Notes under the pieces: model-generated | Databases searched by the model: none | What the model was told of the DNA's origin: nothing | What the model saw: the letters and a program-made list of their open reading frames with translations, nothing else | Translations under genes and position numbers: made by a program | Shown: positions 32,561 through 43,218 of the stretch, piece after piece | Layout of the letters: the number at the start of each line of letters is the position of its first letter | Position numbering within the stretch: position 1 is the stretch's first letter | Assembly (NCBI GenBank): GCA_010909165.1 | Contig: MU008190.1 | Span: 1 to 64,000, forward strand | DNA length: 64,000 nucleotides | Source: Anthoceros angustus | Lineage: Eukaryota; Streptophyta; Anthocerotopsida; Anthocerotales; Anthocerotaceae | Direction of reading: 5' to 3'

Positions 32561-35500
32561 TCATATTTGGAGTTTGGAGATGGACGAAGCAGGCTCCAAT
32601 GCAGGGCCTCTCCGCATCTGAGGTGGTAAGCAGACTGTGGGCAAGCCAGTTACTACAAACGGAGCTATTTGATGGAGGGTGTACTTCCCAGCCTGGTGCA
32701 TCTTGATCATGGCAGATTGCAAGGCCGAGCAGGCGTCCTCACCTTGGCTTAGTGCCTCGTAAAACAGAACCATGAGATGCACAGCGGCACTATCATCTAC
32801 ACGCCATTGAGCCAGAACAGAACAGGGAACTCCTGCGTTCATGAATGCCCGACTGAAGCTCAGGACATCGAGCTCGTTGAAGTCAGGGGTTACTCCAACA
32901 GCCGTGTCACAGGCGCTAAGGACTACCATGTAAGCACACCACTCCGAACCTGACAACATAATATCATCGCAGTGCAAGCTGCCTCCGACATCTGAGCTGT
33001 GTAATCCGCGAAGAAGTCGAGGACGAAAGCTGTCCAAGCCTTCCGCTGCGGTATCCGACTCAAAAGCCTTTTGCCGCAACATGTGGTGCCAAAAAGGTAG
33101 GGCATCTGAGGAGACCCAAGCCTCAGGTTCATAGCTCTCTTCATCCGAGGACGTAGATCCCTCGTCATCCCTCATTACCTGAAGCTTGCCCTGTGCTGCT
33201 CGGCGTCTCCTTTTGCTACGGGTGGCAGCTGAGGCCAAGCGGAGAGTCCCGTGATCAGATTCCTTGCCACCGGAGCCGTGTGCTGCGATATGGATGAAGG
33301 CTTGGCTGCATTGGGTGCCACTTCCCACACCTGAGGGCTTCTTCGCCCACTCCAACAGCCTTTCTACCGTAGCATCATCATCCAACAGCTTCACAATCTC
33401 ATGGTCAGGGCTACAAAAATCGAACAGCTCGCATATGGCGTCCACTTCCTTCCGACTTCCCGGCAACGAACTTTCTTGGTAAGGCAAGTATTGAGGATCT
33501 CCCAAGGCCACTGCAGCCCCTGCACCGGCAAGCAAGGTCCTCCCTTGGAGTGACTCATACCGCAACTGACACAAGTCGAGGACCAGGAAAGATGGTGTGA
33601 AGGTCAGTTTCGCCTCTTGGAAAAGGTAGCAGCCAGAGTCTTTGTTCCTGAGAATGCTGAAAGGCACGTCCTGGAAACAGCCAACCGCGGAGATAACCAA
33701 CTTGCGATGCGGGTTCCAATTCCAGTCCCGAATGAAGCTGCGGAAGAGTGGCCTGATGAGCAGGTCGTACAACGTCTCCAGGGCATTTCTGCAGCAGTCA
33801 CTCTCAAGCTTCCTCTCAAGACAAGCATCAAAAATTTCCCGGACATTTTGTAGAACACTGTCCCTGTCAATCCGCTCCAATCTGTGGCACGAGGCCACAC
33901 CTGCATCCTGCACCACAATGCACACGTCCGACATCCCTAAACCCTTGGCCGGGTCCAGCAGCTGAAAACCTCCTGCGAACTGCACAAACACTGCACCAGG
34001 CCCGCACGCCCGGTGGGCTCGTTCCATCCATTTCCAGTCGATGTTGGGCCAGAATTCCTTTCGTTTGTGATTCCTAGCACTCTCGAGAGACAGTAAAGCT
34101 TGGCGGGCAACCGCACCAAGTGCCGCTTCTGCGTTTGGCGCCAAAAGCTTCAAGACGGTGTCCGCCACGGCATGAATGGTAAATAGCAGGGAGTATGGAA
34201 GCCACGGACCGCTAAAATTCATCTTGTTGTCATGACTCAACAGTGACAATGAGGCACAAGACTGCTTGTAGCATTCCCAGAATGCCTCCAGCACAGCCTT
34301 GCTGGGGCTCAATGCAGGCACAACAGAGGGGATGAACGTAGCAGGACCCGAGAATCCACAAACAGCCCAAACTGTCCGAATGAAGGAATTGGCAAGAGAC
34401 GTAGGTGACAGGAACCCCCCGTGCGCAACAGCAAATGCGTGGAGCCTATCAACCCTGTCGAGGTCAACAACCATGTTGTCCATATCTCTCCCGCTTAGAC
34501 CAATACAACTGCCCCTAATCCTTTCCTCCAACAGCCTCACCGCGTCGTGACCATAAGGGGTAGCAGCGGCAAGACATGTCTCAAATGCTTCCAGCCCCTC
34601 CTCGACCTGACCGAAGTGGACTATTAATTGCACTGCTCGTAGCAGAAGGCAAGCAAGCGCATACCGGGCTTGCTCTGGCCCAATCTGAGGTACTAGGACC
34701 TCTGGCTTAATCTCAGGTACTAATTCCTTGAGCTGCCAACCTGTCCTGCGTCTTTCTGCCAAATATTCCAGTATCTCCAACTTCAGGTATAGCATGAACC
34801 GGAGCTGAAGATCAATCTGTTGAACCTCGTTCAATACTTTGTCAGACACCTGGTTACTCAACTCGGCCCGACCGAACCATGTTAAGTACTCCGCCTGGAC
34901 AGTGAGGACCTTCAGTCTGACAAGTAGCCAGTGCTCATGGTCCCGCGGAACAGCTCTTTCAGCGCGTTGAAGCCAATACAGACACCTGTTTCCAACCTGG
35001 CTCATGTCAGCAATGCCATAGCTAACGTTTCCTGTCCCCCCATAGCTAAGACGGGGGGTATAAATGTCGCAGGTGGCAACACGCAGAAAACAAGCTTCAA
35101 AACCTCTCCAGTAATCTGGCCCTTCAAAATTTTCAACAGCCTCCGTTTCTCGGCCGCAGGAGAGGAGTGATATTCGACGGAGCATGTCGAGTGCCTGTTT
35201 CGTCCGCTTCAACATTGGAGGCCACGAGGAATGCACGCTTTCCCACCTGTCGCTGATGGTCCGCATCGCCTCTGAGTCTGAGCCATGACCCACCTGGGAC
35301 ATGGGGGCCCAAAGGATGGGCGCATATGCCTCCTGGCTACAATCCCGAAGCATGGCATGCTGCAGCAGTAGGGTTTCAACCCAAGTGAAGGCCCACAAAA
35401 CTTTCATCGTAACGAAAGACCTGACCATCGCCTCGGCCAGCTCCGAGCTTGCAGAACATATGACGAGGTCGACGGCCCGCTCCACTAGCAGTAATAGGTC

Positions 35501-35881
35501 ACGCAAATTCTGGCACACATCCAAAAATGAGTCCTCTTCGTCTCCACACGCGATGAGCTCGTCAGCTAGCACATGGAGACGATGCATCACCCACCCTTCA
35601 AGTCCCGGTGACAATGCTTCCAACATAGGCTTGAGCTCCGCTGCCGGTGGCCGCACAATCCACAGGCCCTCACCATGGTCCCAAAACTTGTCCCAAACAC
35701 CATCAAGGTCCCAAAACTTCTCTTCTGAAGGGTAGTCCTCGATGCAGAGAGAGACATACAAGAGTAGAGGAACTTCCCTCAGTTCCTCGACGGCCGTAAG
35801 AACCCTATGGCGCCCTCCGAATGCGAACACCTTACCCGGGCCCCTGCCAAGATTCACCTCTACTCCAGTTGGAAACTCCAT
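32561..35881 (-). CDS. CHAT-domain protein (caspase/separase-fold protease-like)
   Basis: 1106 aa from the first in-frame ATG at 35881, one uninterrupted exon. The C-terminal third is a CHAT domain, a clan CD peptidase-fold module related to separases and caspases. The predicted His-Cys dyad is H868 in FIHIAAHGS and C991 in VVLSACDTAVG, followed by SFSRAFMNAGVP...QWRVDD, the usual end of the fold. About 750 N-terminal residues are helical with repeat-like spacing, as in TPR-CHAT proteins, though I cannot assign each repeat. Substrate and role are unknown. The frame stays open to 35971, where a possible acceptor (TAG|GATGC) is also conserved in the duplicate copy, so an upstream 5' exon is possible. 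A decayed copy of the 5' part lies 1.5 kb downstream. Confidence 0.88.
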   Translation of the reverse strand: MEFPTGVEVNLGRGPGKVFAFGGRHRVLTAVEELREVPLLLYVSLCIEDYPSEEKFWDLDGVWDKFWDHGEGLWIVRPPAAELKPMLEALSPGLEGWVMHRLHVLADELIACGDEEDSFLDVCQNLRDLLLLVERAVDLVICSASSELAEAMVRSFVTMKVLWAFTWVETLLLQHAMLRDCSQEAYAPILWAPMSQVGHGSDSEAMRTISDRWESVHSSWPPMLKRTKQALDMLRRISLLSCGRETEAVENFEGPDYWRGFEACFLRVATCDIYTPRLSYGGTGNVSYGIADMSQVGNRCLYWLQRAERAVPRDHEHWLLVRLKVLTVQAEYLTWFGRAELSNQVSDKVLNEVQQIDLQLRFMLYLKLEILEYLAERRRTGWQLKELVPEIKPEVLVPQIGPEQARYALACLLLRAVQLIVHFGQVEEGLEAFETCLAAATPYGHDAVRLLEERIRGSCIGLSGRDMDNMVVDLDRVDRLHAFAVAHGGFLSPTSLANSFIRTVWAVCGFSGPATFIPSVVPALSPSKAVLEAFWECYKQSCASLSLLSHDNKMNFSGPWLPYSLLFTIHAVADTVLKLLAPNAEAALGAVARQALLSLESARNHKRKEFWPNIDWKWMERAHRACGPGAVFVQFAGGFQLLDPAKGLGMSDVCIVVQDAGVASCHRLERIDRDSVLQNVREIFDACLERKLESDCCRNALETLYDLLIRPLFRSFIRDWNWNPHRKLVISAVGCFQDVPFSILRNKDSGCYLFQEAKLTFTPSFLVLDLCQLRYESLQGRTLLAGAGAAVALGDPQYLPYQESSLPGSRKEVDAICELFDFCSPDHEIVKLLDDDATVERLLEWAKKPSGVGSGTQCSQAFIHIAAHGSGGKESDHGTLRLASAATRSKRRRRAAQGKLQVMRDDEGSTSSDEESYEPEAWVSSDALPFWHHMLRQKAFESDTAAEGLDSFRPRLLRGLHSSDVGGSLHCDDIMLSGSEWCAYMVVLSACDTAVGVTPDFNELDVLSFSRAFMNAGVPCSVLAQWRVDDSAAVHLMVLFYEALSQGEDACSALQSAMIKMHQAGKYTLHQIAPFVVTGLPTVCLPPQMRRGPALEPASSISKLQI

Positions 35882-36959
35882 GGCAACCCGTCTGTAGACG
35901 TAAGGCCAGTAGCTGAAGGTGGAGCTCGTAGACGGTACCACGAACCAGAGAATGGAGGTCTTTCTTGCATCCTAAAACTGAGGACTGCCTTGCAAGTCCA
36001 GGCACCGACCTGTATTTCTGAACCCAGTTGCTCCCCCTGTTGACGTGGGCCACGCGCTTCTGCCCTGGCCGGCAGATGCTTCTATACACGCTACCCCTCT
36101 GGCTGACGCTGACAAGAAAATGTATAGTTGCCGTACATTAGCGGCACCAAGTCCATCTAGGCAGTAGGTTTAAAGCTCCATCCTCATTGTAGAACAGCCA
36201 GACAGCCTCGAAGGCTGTCCCTCAGTTTCCATCACCTTGGGCTCAAGGCTGTCCGACTGTTCTACAATGAGGATGGAGCTTTACTGAAATGGCGTCCGAC
36301 ATGGGCGACCACGATGCGGACAACCCTAGCTACCATGGACATCACCAGGAGTTTCACCTGGGAGCCTTCTTTGCTGTTGAGCCACCACCCACGCACTCTA
36401 CCAAGCCTGACATTTCTAATGTCTCACTGGAACTGTAAGACATCCAGACCTTGGCCACGGAAAGCTGAAGGCCCACCTCACGAGCTTGGAACATGTAGTG
36501 ACAAGACTCTGATCAGTAGAGTTCCACCTATGCAACAGCTGGTCGTTGGAGTATGCCCGTGGCACTCCAGCCACATTGATTCTTTCATTCGTGAATATTC
36601 AGCAGCACTGAGAATCAAACTCTTGGAAATGTCGCAAGTTATCCAGTGACTTTTAATGTCATGGTATGCATACGTATTGAGGAGGTGGAGTCTATGGCCC
36701 GATTGGTCCAGTTGTGCGTGGAATTGTGCCCTCTGCAAGGCAGACGAACAATGAGTGGGCATGGAGTGTCAGGTGACCATGCCGGACGCTCAGCTGTAGG
36801 TTGGGATGACTGATGCTTCATGCTTCTATTTTTCTGAAGACTCATAGAAGGTGGGTTTTGTGTGTTTTTTCACCTTGGTATCCGCATATCAAAGGAACCG
36901 GAAGTCAAACTGTAAATCTGTTTGTAACCTGCATCTTGGGCTTTGTAGGTGGCGGATTA
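35118..36959. repeat. segmental duplication, copy 2
   Basis: Partner of 30271-32040. It contains the intact start of the CHAT gene and its upstream region. Compared with copy 1 it has extra sequence between about 36150 and 36250, including the left arm of an inverted repeat. Confidence 0.9.
36173..36281. repeat. 35-bp inverted repeat with 39-bp loop, upstream of CHAT
   Basis: Left arm 36173-36207 (AAGCTCCATCCTCATTG...) and right arm 36247-36281 (...CAATGAGGATGGAGCTT) are complementary at 33 of 35 positions, loop 36208-36246. It lies about 290-400 bp upstream of the CHAT start codon. Copy 1 of the duplication has a recognisable right-arm-like segment (near 31335-31372) but no matching left arm. 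Confidence 0.9.
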
Positions 36960-38620
36960 CGGAAATCAGTGGAGGTAATTACCTATATAATAATTTGAAT
37001 ATTAAATAATTTTAGATATTACAAGTATTTTCTAGATAAGATACGTTCTTATTGAGATAGAAGTTAATATGCAATCATTGAGCTCTAGTACCAAGTGGGC
37101 AGTTTCTTTCCTCTTTCCTCACATGTAGTCTGTGGTAACATTACAATATTATTGTTTCATACTAGATGACCTTGGTAGTCATTTTAGAGCATAAATATGT
37201 AGACCTTCTCCAAAGGTAACATATTTTACTTTAACATGTTTCGTTTGTGGTACATTACAACATAATCGTTTCATACTAGACAATCTTTGTAGTCCTTTCA
37301 AACCATAAACCAGCTAAGCCTTCTTGAAACTAATAACATCAAGCACTTAGACCTTCTTGAAAATGACTAAGATCATGTTCATAAACCATCTTGAAAAACG
37401 ACTCACATCATGAAGTTATTAGTGTATATGGATTGTATCTCCTAGTATTTATTTGTGCATATTATTATTTTGTATATAGCAAGTAATCATGGTGTTGAAT
37501 TGTGCATGTTGTTAGGGATATCAAAAAATGATCAATTATCATTATGTTACAATTGCTTTGCTGTTATCAATCTTCCTTGCTTTCCTTATCAACCATCCAA
37601 AACCTTCAAATAAATATGAATAGGAAAGTAACAAACTTGTACTTTTGGAACGTTTCTCATAGAAACAAAAATTGAATTTGGAAGTAGCAAACTTATAGTT
37701 CCAAACCTTCCTCTCTCTACTCTTATTCTTACAATCCAAAATCCAAATTAACGATGTAGGGTTTAGGGTTCGTAAGACCCAAAAAGATAAACCCTAAATG
37801 CTCTATTATCATTAAATTCACCCCTTTTATATTAGGTACCGCAGGGCCTTCCTATTTTCGATGGAAAAATAATTATTTTTAAATTTAATCATTTTATTTT
37901 GTTAATTAATTATTAAAATTTTAAAATATTAATTTCATATAAACTCAAAATGCTTCCAGCCAGGGTATCCAAAAGCCATCCCTGATCTCACGAGCTCTGG
38001 CTATAGCTGCCAGATCTGCACCAACTACCTATGTGGCTATGTGGTGCTCTCCCTTTGGAAATAGCAAATAGTCGAGGGTAAAAAAGAGCACCCTCGTTGC
38101 ACAGCATGTTGGTGTTGTGTTAGGATCTTTGTTGGGTCTCCCGGTTGTGCTTCACCTACACCAGCTATCCCTGCCTACCATGTAATTTTACATCTGGAGC
38201 AATTGCAGTTGGTGTGTGGCTGACATCAAAATTATAGAAGTAGGGTCCTCTCTTCAAGGAGTGATATGGGTTCTTTGGAACTCCAGAGTCCAGCGTCCTT
38301 GGGAGGGATTAATACTCAGATGGGGTGCTACGCATTCCCCAGTCCTCAGCTACAAATCATGCCCTTAGTCTCCGCAGCCCTCCATATTGCAAACTCCAGT
38401 TGTTAGAGACCTTCGGAGTTACTCTGGGCCAAAAAAACTCCCAGTGCCGTACATCAATGTATATTTTGTAATCTCCATATAAAGTCTCCAAATTCTCTAA
38501 ATAAAAATATATATGTAGGTATTTCTAAACTCCCCATTTGAGTAACTTAGGGTGGGTTAGCATGCTCACATAACTTGCCCAAACTTGCCCAAAACCCAGG
38601 CATACGACAGAACGTATTCA
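36960..38620. other. AT-rich spacer, no gene
   Basis: No coding family in either strand. Two near-identical phrases around TCATACTAGA(T/C)..CCTTTGTAGTC occur near 37158 and 37272, a degenerate local duplication. A short TAGGGTTTAGGGTT stretch at about 37757 is too short to call telomeric. Confidence 0.5.
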
Positions 38621-38627
38621 ATGTCAT

Positions 38628-40350
38628 TTGCCATTCTATTTGCCTGAGCCAGCCAAAACCACCGAGTGTATTTTTAGTGGGTCGTCAAACAACCAAGCTA
38701 CAAGGTTGTTGGGTGACCGGTGCCGAATAGGTACATTTCCGTTAACGGAAGCCGTGCATCATATTAAGGATGGGTGGGATTCGGATTATATAACAAGACC
38801 AAAGACCAACCCTTTAGTTGTGGCCTCACTATTTCGTAGGCGCCCTCATCCCGTGTTCATGCGCTCCACAAGGCGCACTTCACACTTCATATCGTCAGGA
38901 GTCCTCAAGCTTGTCCGCATCTCCAGTGAAGGATGTTCAATATATTGGCCACAGTCGGGCGACCCACTGCACAAGCTACTCAGGACAAAAGAACTGCTTG
39001 TGCTGGAGAGGAGCCACAAGGTGGTGAGCATGAAGAATAACACCCTAAGCTCGTCTGAGGTGAGTGACTTCTTCAACCGTTTCATAGATTAGGACTGATG
39101 GCCATCCTTCCCTTCCACATTGCAGACCATCCCATTGTGTATGGCACCCAGGACCTCAACAATGTCACAGTGGAAGAGAATGATTACCATGGAGGAGCGG
39201 TTCAAGCAAGAAATCATCTCAATCACGGTAGATTGGATTACTTCATCTGGCTTTGCAACCAAGAGCAAGGTGAGTAGGTCATGTAACTCATTATTTGCCA
39301 TACCACCCATCATGGGCGTCTCATCGAAGCATTACCTGCTGTAATTGAAGAGCGACCGAGATTAAACTGTCATGATGAGCAGCAACACTCCACTAGCTTG
39401 CCCTCTTCACCAAGTGTGGCACAAGGTGGAGAGTATCAAGCGTGGTGGCATCACAATAGTGGTACTCACGGGAGAGACTGAAAATCTCTCCATGACTATT
39501 CTGAGGTGCCAAATACACAACCAAATGTTGAAGAGCCCAGCCAAGGGGCAACCAAGAGACAAAAATCTACAAAAACTACAATTTGTAAGACCAAAGAGGA
39601 GACTCAAAGGTCTGCACCACGTACGAGCAACGAGTCTTTTCTAGGAGGTGACCAGCATCCTGATGCGAAAAAAATGGGATGAAACCCAATTGTTGGTGTT
39701 GGTGGCCATATGTATGCGCAGAGACAATGTCATGAAGTATAGGGGAGAAGAAATTAAAGAGAAAACCACCACTGCAGAAGCGAGATGGCAAGGTGTTGCT
39801 GCAGCTTGTGCTGCACGAGCAATGAGTCTTTCCTAGGAGGTAGCCAACATCCTGATGAGCGAAAAAAATGGGATGAAACCCAATTGTTGGTGTTGGTGGC
39901 CATGCACAGAGACAATATTATGAAGCACAAGGAAGGAGAAACTAAACAGAAAACCACCATTGCAGAAGCGAGATGGCAAGGTGCTGTTGCAACTTGTGCT
40001 GCTTTGAGCGTTTATTGCACCCCAAATCAGTGTAAGGATAAGTGGGAATCGTGCATGACTGACTTGAATGAGATTGCTGATTGGGAAAGGCCTGGTGCTC
40101 ATTCAGGCAAGAGTTCGTTTTGAAGTATGGATAAGACACAACGAGAAGCCCACAGGTTACCAACATCATTCTTCCAGAGTGTGTATGATGCCATCGCAAC
40201 ATTCATGACTACAAAGCCCTGGATGGATGTGGGACCATGGACTCTAGCAAGCCTCCTTCTAGCAATTCTGGCGATGTGTCTGAAGACTTTGAGTTGTTTG
40301 GGAACAGTGGGGTGGCTTTAGGGATACATCAACAACAACGGCATCTGCCA
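38628..40350 (+). mobile_element. PIF/Harbinger-associated Myb/SANT-like gene, degenerate
   Basis: Plus-strand coding relics. The Myb/SANT-like (trihelix-type) DNA-binding domain is clear at about 39860-40090: KKWDETQLLVLVA, then TIAEARWQG, then CTPNQCKDKWESCMTDLNEI and DWERPG, continuing in the next frame with MDKTQREAHRLPTSFFQSVYDAI. The first half of this domain is duplicated in tandem (see separate entry). Such Myb-like proteins are the second protein of PIF/Harbinger DNA transposons, needed with the transposase. The 154-aa open frame at 38628-39092 upstream is unassigned. Frames are broken and the unit is probably dead. Confidence 0.7.
39627..40006 (+). repeat. about 190-bp tandem duplication in the Myb-like gene
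   Basis: 39627-39815 and 39819-40006 are near-identical, both running from GAGCAA(C/T)GAGTCTTT to GCTTGTGCTGC-like ends. Each encodes WDETQLLVLVA. The first copy has small insertions, and only the second continues into the rest of the domain. Confidence 0.85.
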
Positions 40351-40898
40351 AAGCTAGAATCAAAAGAACAACAAGGAACGGTAACGCCATGATAGCTTTA
40401 TTGTCAAAATTAGAGAGGAATAATGTTTAGGTTGTGTCTATTGCAAAACGGCCGAAGATCAACGGCATGTCCGACATGTTGGCAAGATGGTCATTGAGCG
40501 TGAGAAGATGGCAGCATATGCGAAAATTATAGATGAATAAAAAATGTTACATCAAATTGAGGCAGGAAAGGGAGAAGTCACAGCATTCACTGAGATCTCG
40601 GCTTCCATCAGAAGCTTAGGGGTCTCAATAGTGGAAGCCGCATGTATAAGAAGGGCTGAAGCATTGCATCACACAGCTCACATAACATCCGTCTCAATTC
40701 AATGGTTTTCTTCCTCCCATAAGTGTTGCATCAAAAGAGCTTGTAAACGGTGACTTTTGGGGCTGGCAAGTGGCACTGCTCATAGTCCTGGCCCATTCCG
40801 AGAGATGAGGTTGTCATCATTAGGATGAAGCAACCGGGGGTTCAACTAGTCACCTTGGGTAATCCGTATGTTGTGTAGCATACAACATATGTAGACGC

Positions 40899-41213
40899 TT
40901 AACTGAAGTGTTCGACATTGCCGTTCCAAAATTTTTGTCCTAAAATGTGCCAAACATTCTTCAAAGTACCAAATGCACCTTCACCAACCATTCTTGTAAT
41001 AGAGTGTTTAAAGTTGAATGAGTCCAGCTCTCGTGAGTGACCATGTCCTGAGTATGGTATGATTAGCCAAGTGAGAAGAGGGTACCCAACATAACCAATG
41101 ATATACTCTCGAATATCATGACCACTATTGTCAACTATTGCTACCCCACATAAACCTGTGTCCAGCATTGGCCAAGTGAGAGAATCCACTATTGCACAAA
41201 ATGCGCATGTCAT
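40899..41213 (-). pseudogene. PIF/Harbinger transposase C-terminal fragment
   Basis: 104-aa minus-strand frame with the DDE_4/Harbinger pattern: AIVDNSGHDIREY, then IIGYVGYPLLTWLIIPY, then FNFKHSITRMVGEGAFGTLKN. In active HARBI1-like transposases the middle motif reads GDxGYPL with a catalytic Asp; here the codon is TAT (Tyr). The final Glu (VGEGAFG) is kept. The N-terminal half is not found. It faces the Myb-like gene, the usual convergent layout of these elements. Confidence 0.8.
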
Positions 41214-42700
41214 TCGCAGCTCTAGGCCTGATGAAATACTATAATTATTAGGGCACTATTCATTTGGGCTCATATAAATATCTAGAATTAATAATTAATT
41301 AATTTCTAGGGCTAGAAGTAGTTACATTAGTTGATAATTAAGTTATAACAACTAATAACCAACTTTGAACAAGGTATCCTAAGACCTGGAGACAAACCCC
41401 TCTTTTTAGAGACAGAGGTCAAAATTTTACCTTTGAAATGAAATCAAAACATGATTTTGAGGGTATTCTAGAAACAAGGGTCCAAAGACACACATCGCGC
41501 CCGACCCAGGGTTCTTCGAAGCACCATTTCTAGCTTCATCATGCCATTTGATCTTGCAAATAATGGTCTTTGGTTGGATCAAGTTTGATAATACCTGCGT
41601 TTTTAGCACTTTTAAGGACATTTTTCCAAAATCGGGTAGTCTTTTAGAATATGCAAGTTTGTGACAATTTTTGAATATATGTACTAAGTAACAAAGTACA
41701 AACGTGACTAACGTTGTGGATACAATACCTTTGCTTCACATTCTCCTTATTTGCCTGACATCCCCAAACGGTGTTCATAAGTTTGTGGCAACATGAAAGT
41801 TCAACTTCAATATGTCATTCGGTGTCCAAGTGGGAAATTAGATGTATAATTTACCAAAATGTAAACAAATTAATTGCCCTTCTACACATTCGCATTCCGG
41901 AATACATGAAACAATTTGTATTTAAAAACAAAACACTGGCGGACCACCAGGCACCCGACGCCGGGCTGCTTTACTTCAATTATTAAAAGGGTATAGCTTA
42001 ACCATTGGCAAGTGCCGCCACGAAGCGAAAGTCAGAACGGGGGCTATGTGAACGAAAGCCGTTGGCCAAAAACCGGATGTCCGGTGAGCACCAGCCACCC
42101 CGATGCTAAAACTGAAACAATTGAAAACTATGTGCCTCAGGTCGAAGTCCAAAGTGTGTGTAAAGGATTCAACAAAGCCACTGTTATCGATTCTGTGAGC
42201 ATTTGTGGCGCTAAACCAAAACCAGATGTGCGGATCCTAGGCTAGTCTCCTAAGCTGTACATCCTCTATGCTTGAATACGCCACCCAAACAAGGAAACAA
42301 CACTAACAGCATAAATCAGCAGCATCAATAGTGCCAACAACATTACATTTTCTGTAACAGCACCATCAAATACTCGTAATAGAATAGATTTTCAGCAACA
42401 GCAATGACAGCAATATCAGTAGGGACAGCAACATCATTAGGCCAGAAAACCAACTTACCATCATCACTCTGGCTCAGCCTTCACGGTCACTCCCTTCGCT
42501 GTTGCCAATGCCTTCGCAGCAGTTTCTACTGCTGCCATCACCAGGGCAAGTTCCCAATGCCTCTTTTTCGTGGCCCAGACAACGTCTTCAGCATCCAACT
42601 CCTCTTTGAACAACTCCCACATCTCCGGCTTCACTACCAAATACAGTTTAAATATCCGTAGCTCGCTATGAGCTGTCTTCACCTCCTTCCCAGCCAATCT
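41214..42700. other. no gene recognised
   Basis: Only short unassigned frames (42012-42245 plus, 42697-42464 minus). They show no family motifs I know. The region may be element debris between the Harbinger remnant and the copia LTR edge. Confidence 0.4.
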
Positions 42701-42704
42701 CAGG

Positions 42705-42830
42705 CACCTTTAATGTTTATATGAAATTCATATAAACATTATGTACTTTCTATTATGTTCAGTCAATGAATAAGATCCTTTGAGCAAGTCCTTGATTCTC
42801 TTCATGGTATCAGAGTATACTTGCTCTCAA
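42705..42830 (+). mobile_element. copia-type LTR end with tRNA-Met primer-binding site
   Basis: TGGTATCAGAG at 42805-42815, preceded by ...TCTTCA, is the classical primer-binding site complementary to initiator tRNA-Met, immediately 3' of a Ty1/copia LTR. Upstream, TAATGTTTATATGAATTTCAT-like sequence at about 42708-42742 is palindromic. No second LTR or internal domain is seen, so only an LTR edge and a few hundred bases of leader survive. Confidence 0.6.
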
Positions 42831-43218
42831 CTTGCTCATGCAACTACAAGCATCTAAGGAGCTACTTTAAGAGGCAACACCTAATCTAGGATTTTATAGA
42901 ATGGAGTTTGACTATGCTCGAAATGCTCCCTTTGAATGTATTTCATTTATATACATATTTCTTCTCTGACAATGCAACATTTCCCTTGTCTAATTTCCAT
43001 GGATTTTTTTTATCCCTACGAGAAATAGGCAATGGATTAGCAGAAGACATAGACCTGAAAAACAAGAAGCACAGAGTAGAAGCCATGAGGTTAGAAGCAA
43101 TAAGAAATTTGATGTAATTGATAGAGAAATCAAAAGAACCTCTTATTACATTTTTAGCTTCATTGCCTCTATTCTCATTTCGACGACCTATCTCTATTAG
43201 AGGACCCTTAAGTGGCAT

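Noticed and set aside
37750-37800. Telomere-like TAGGGTTTAGGGTT and AAACCCTAA words
   Set aside because: At most two repeat units each; short telo-box-like words occur often in plant DNA and do not indicate a telomere or fusion.
41240-41275. Possible Harbinger terminal repeat TTA-GGGCACTATTCATTTGGG
   Set aside because: It is in left-end orientation at what would be the right end of the Harbinger remnant, and no matching inverted copy was found near 38.5 kb or further right.
42012-42245. 77-aa plus-strand frame considered as an organelle-derived insertion
   Set aside because: I could not match it to any plastid or mitochondrial gene, so no call was made.
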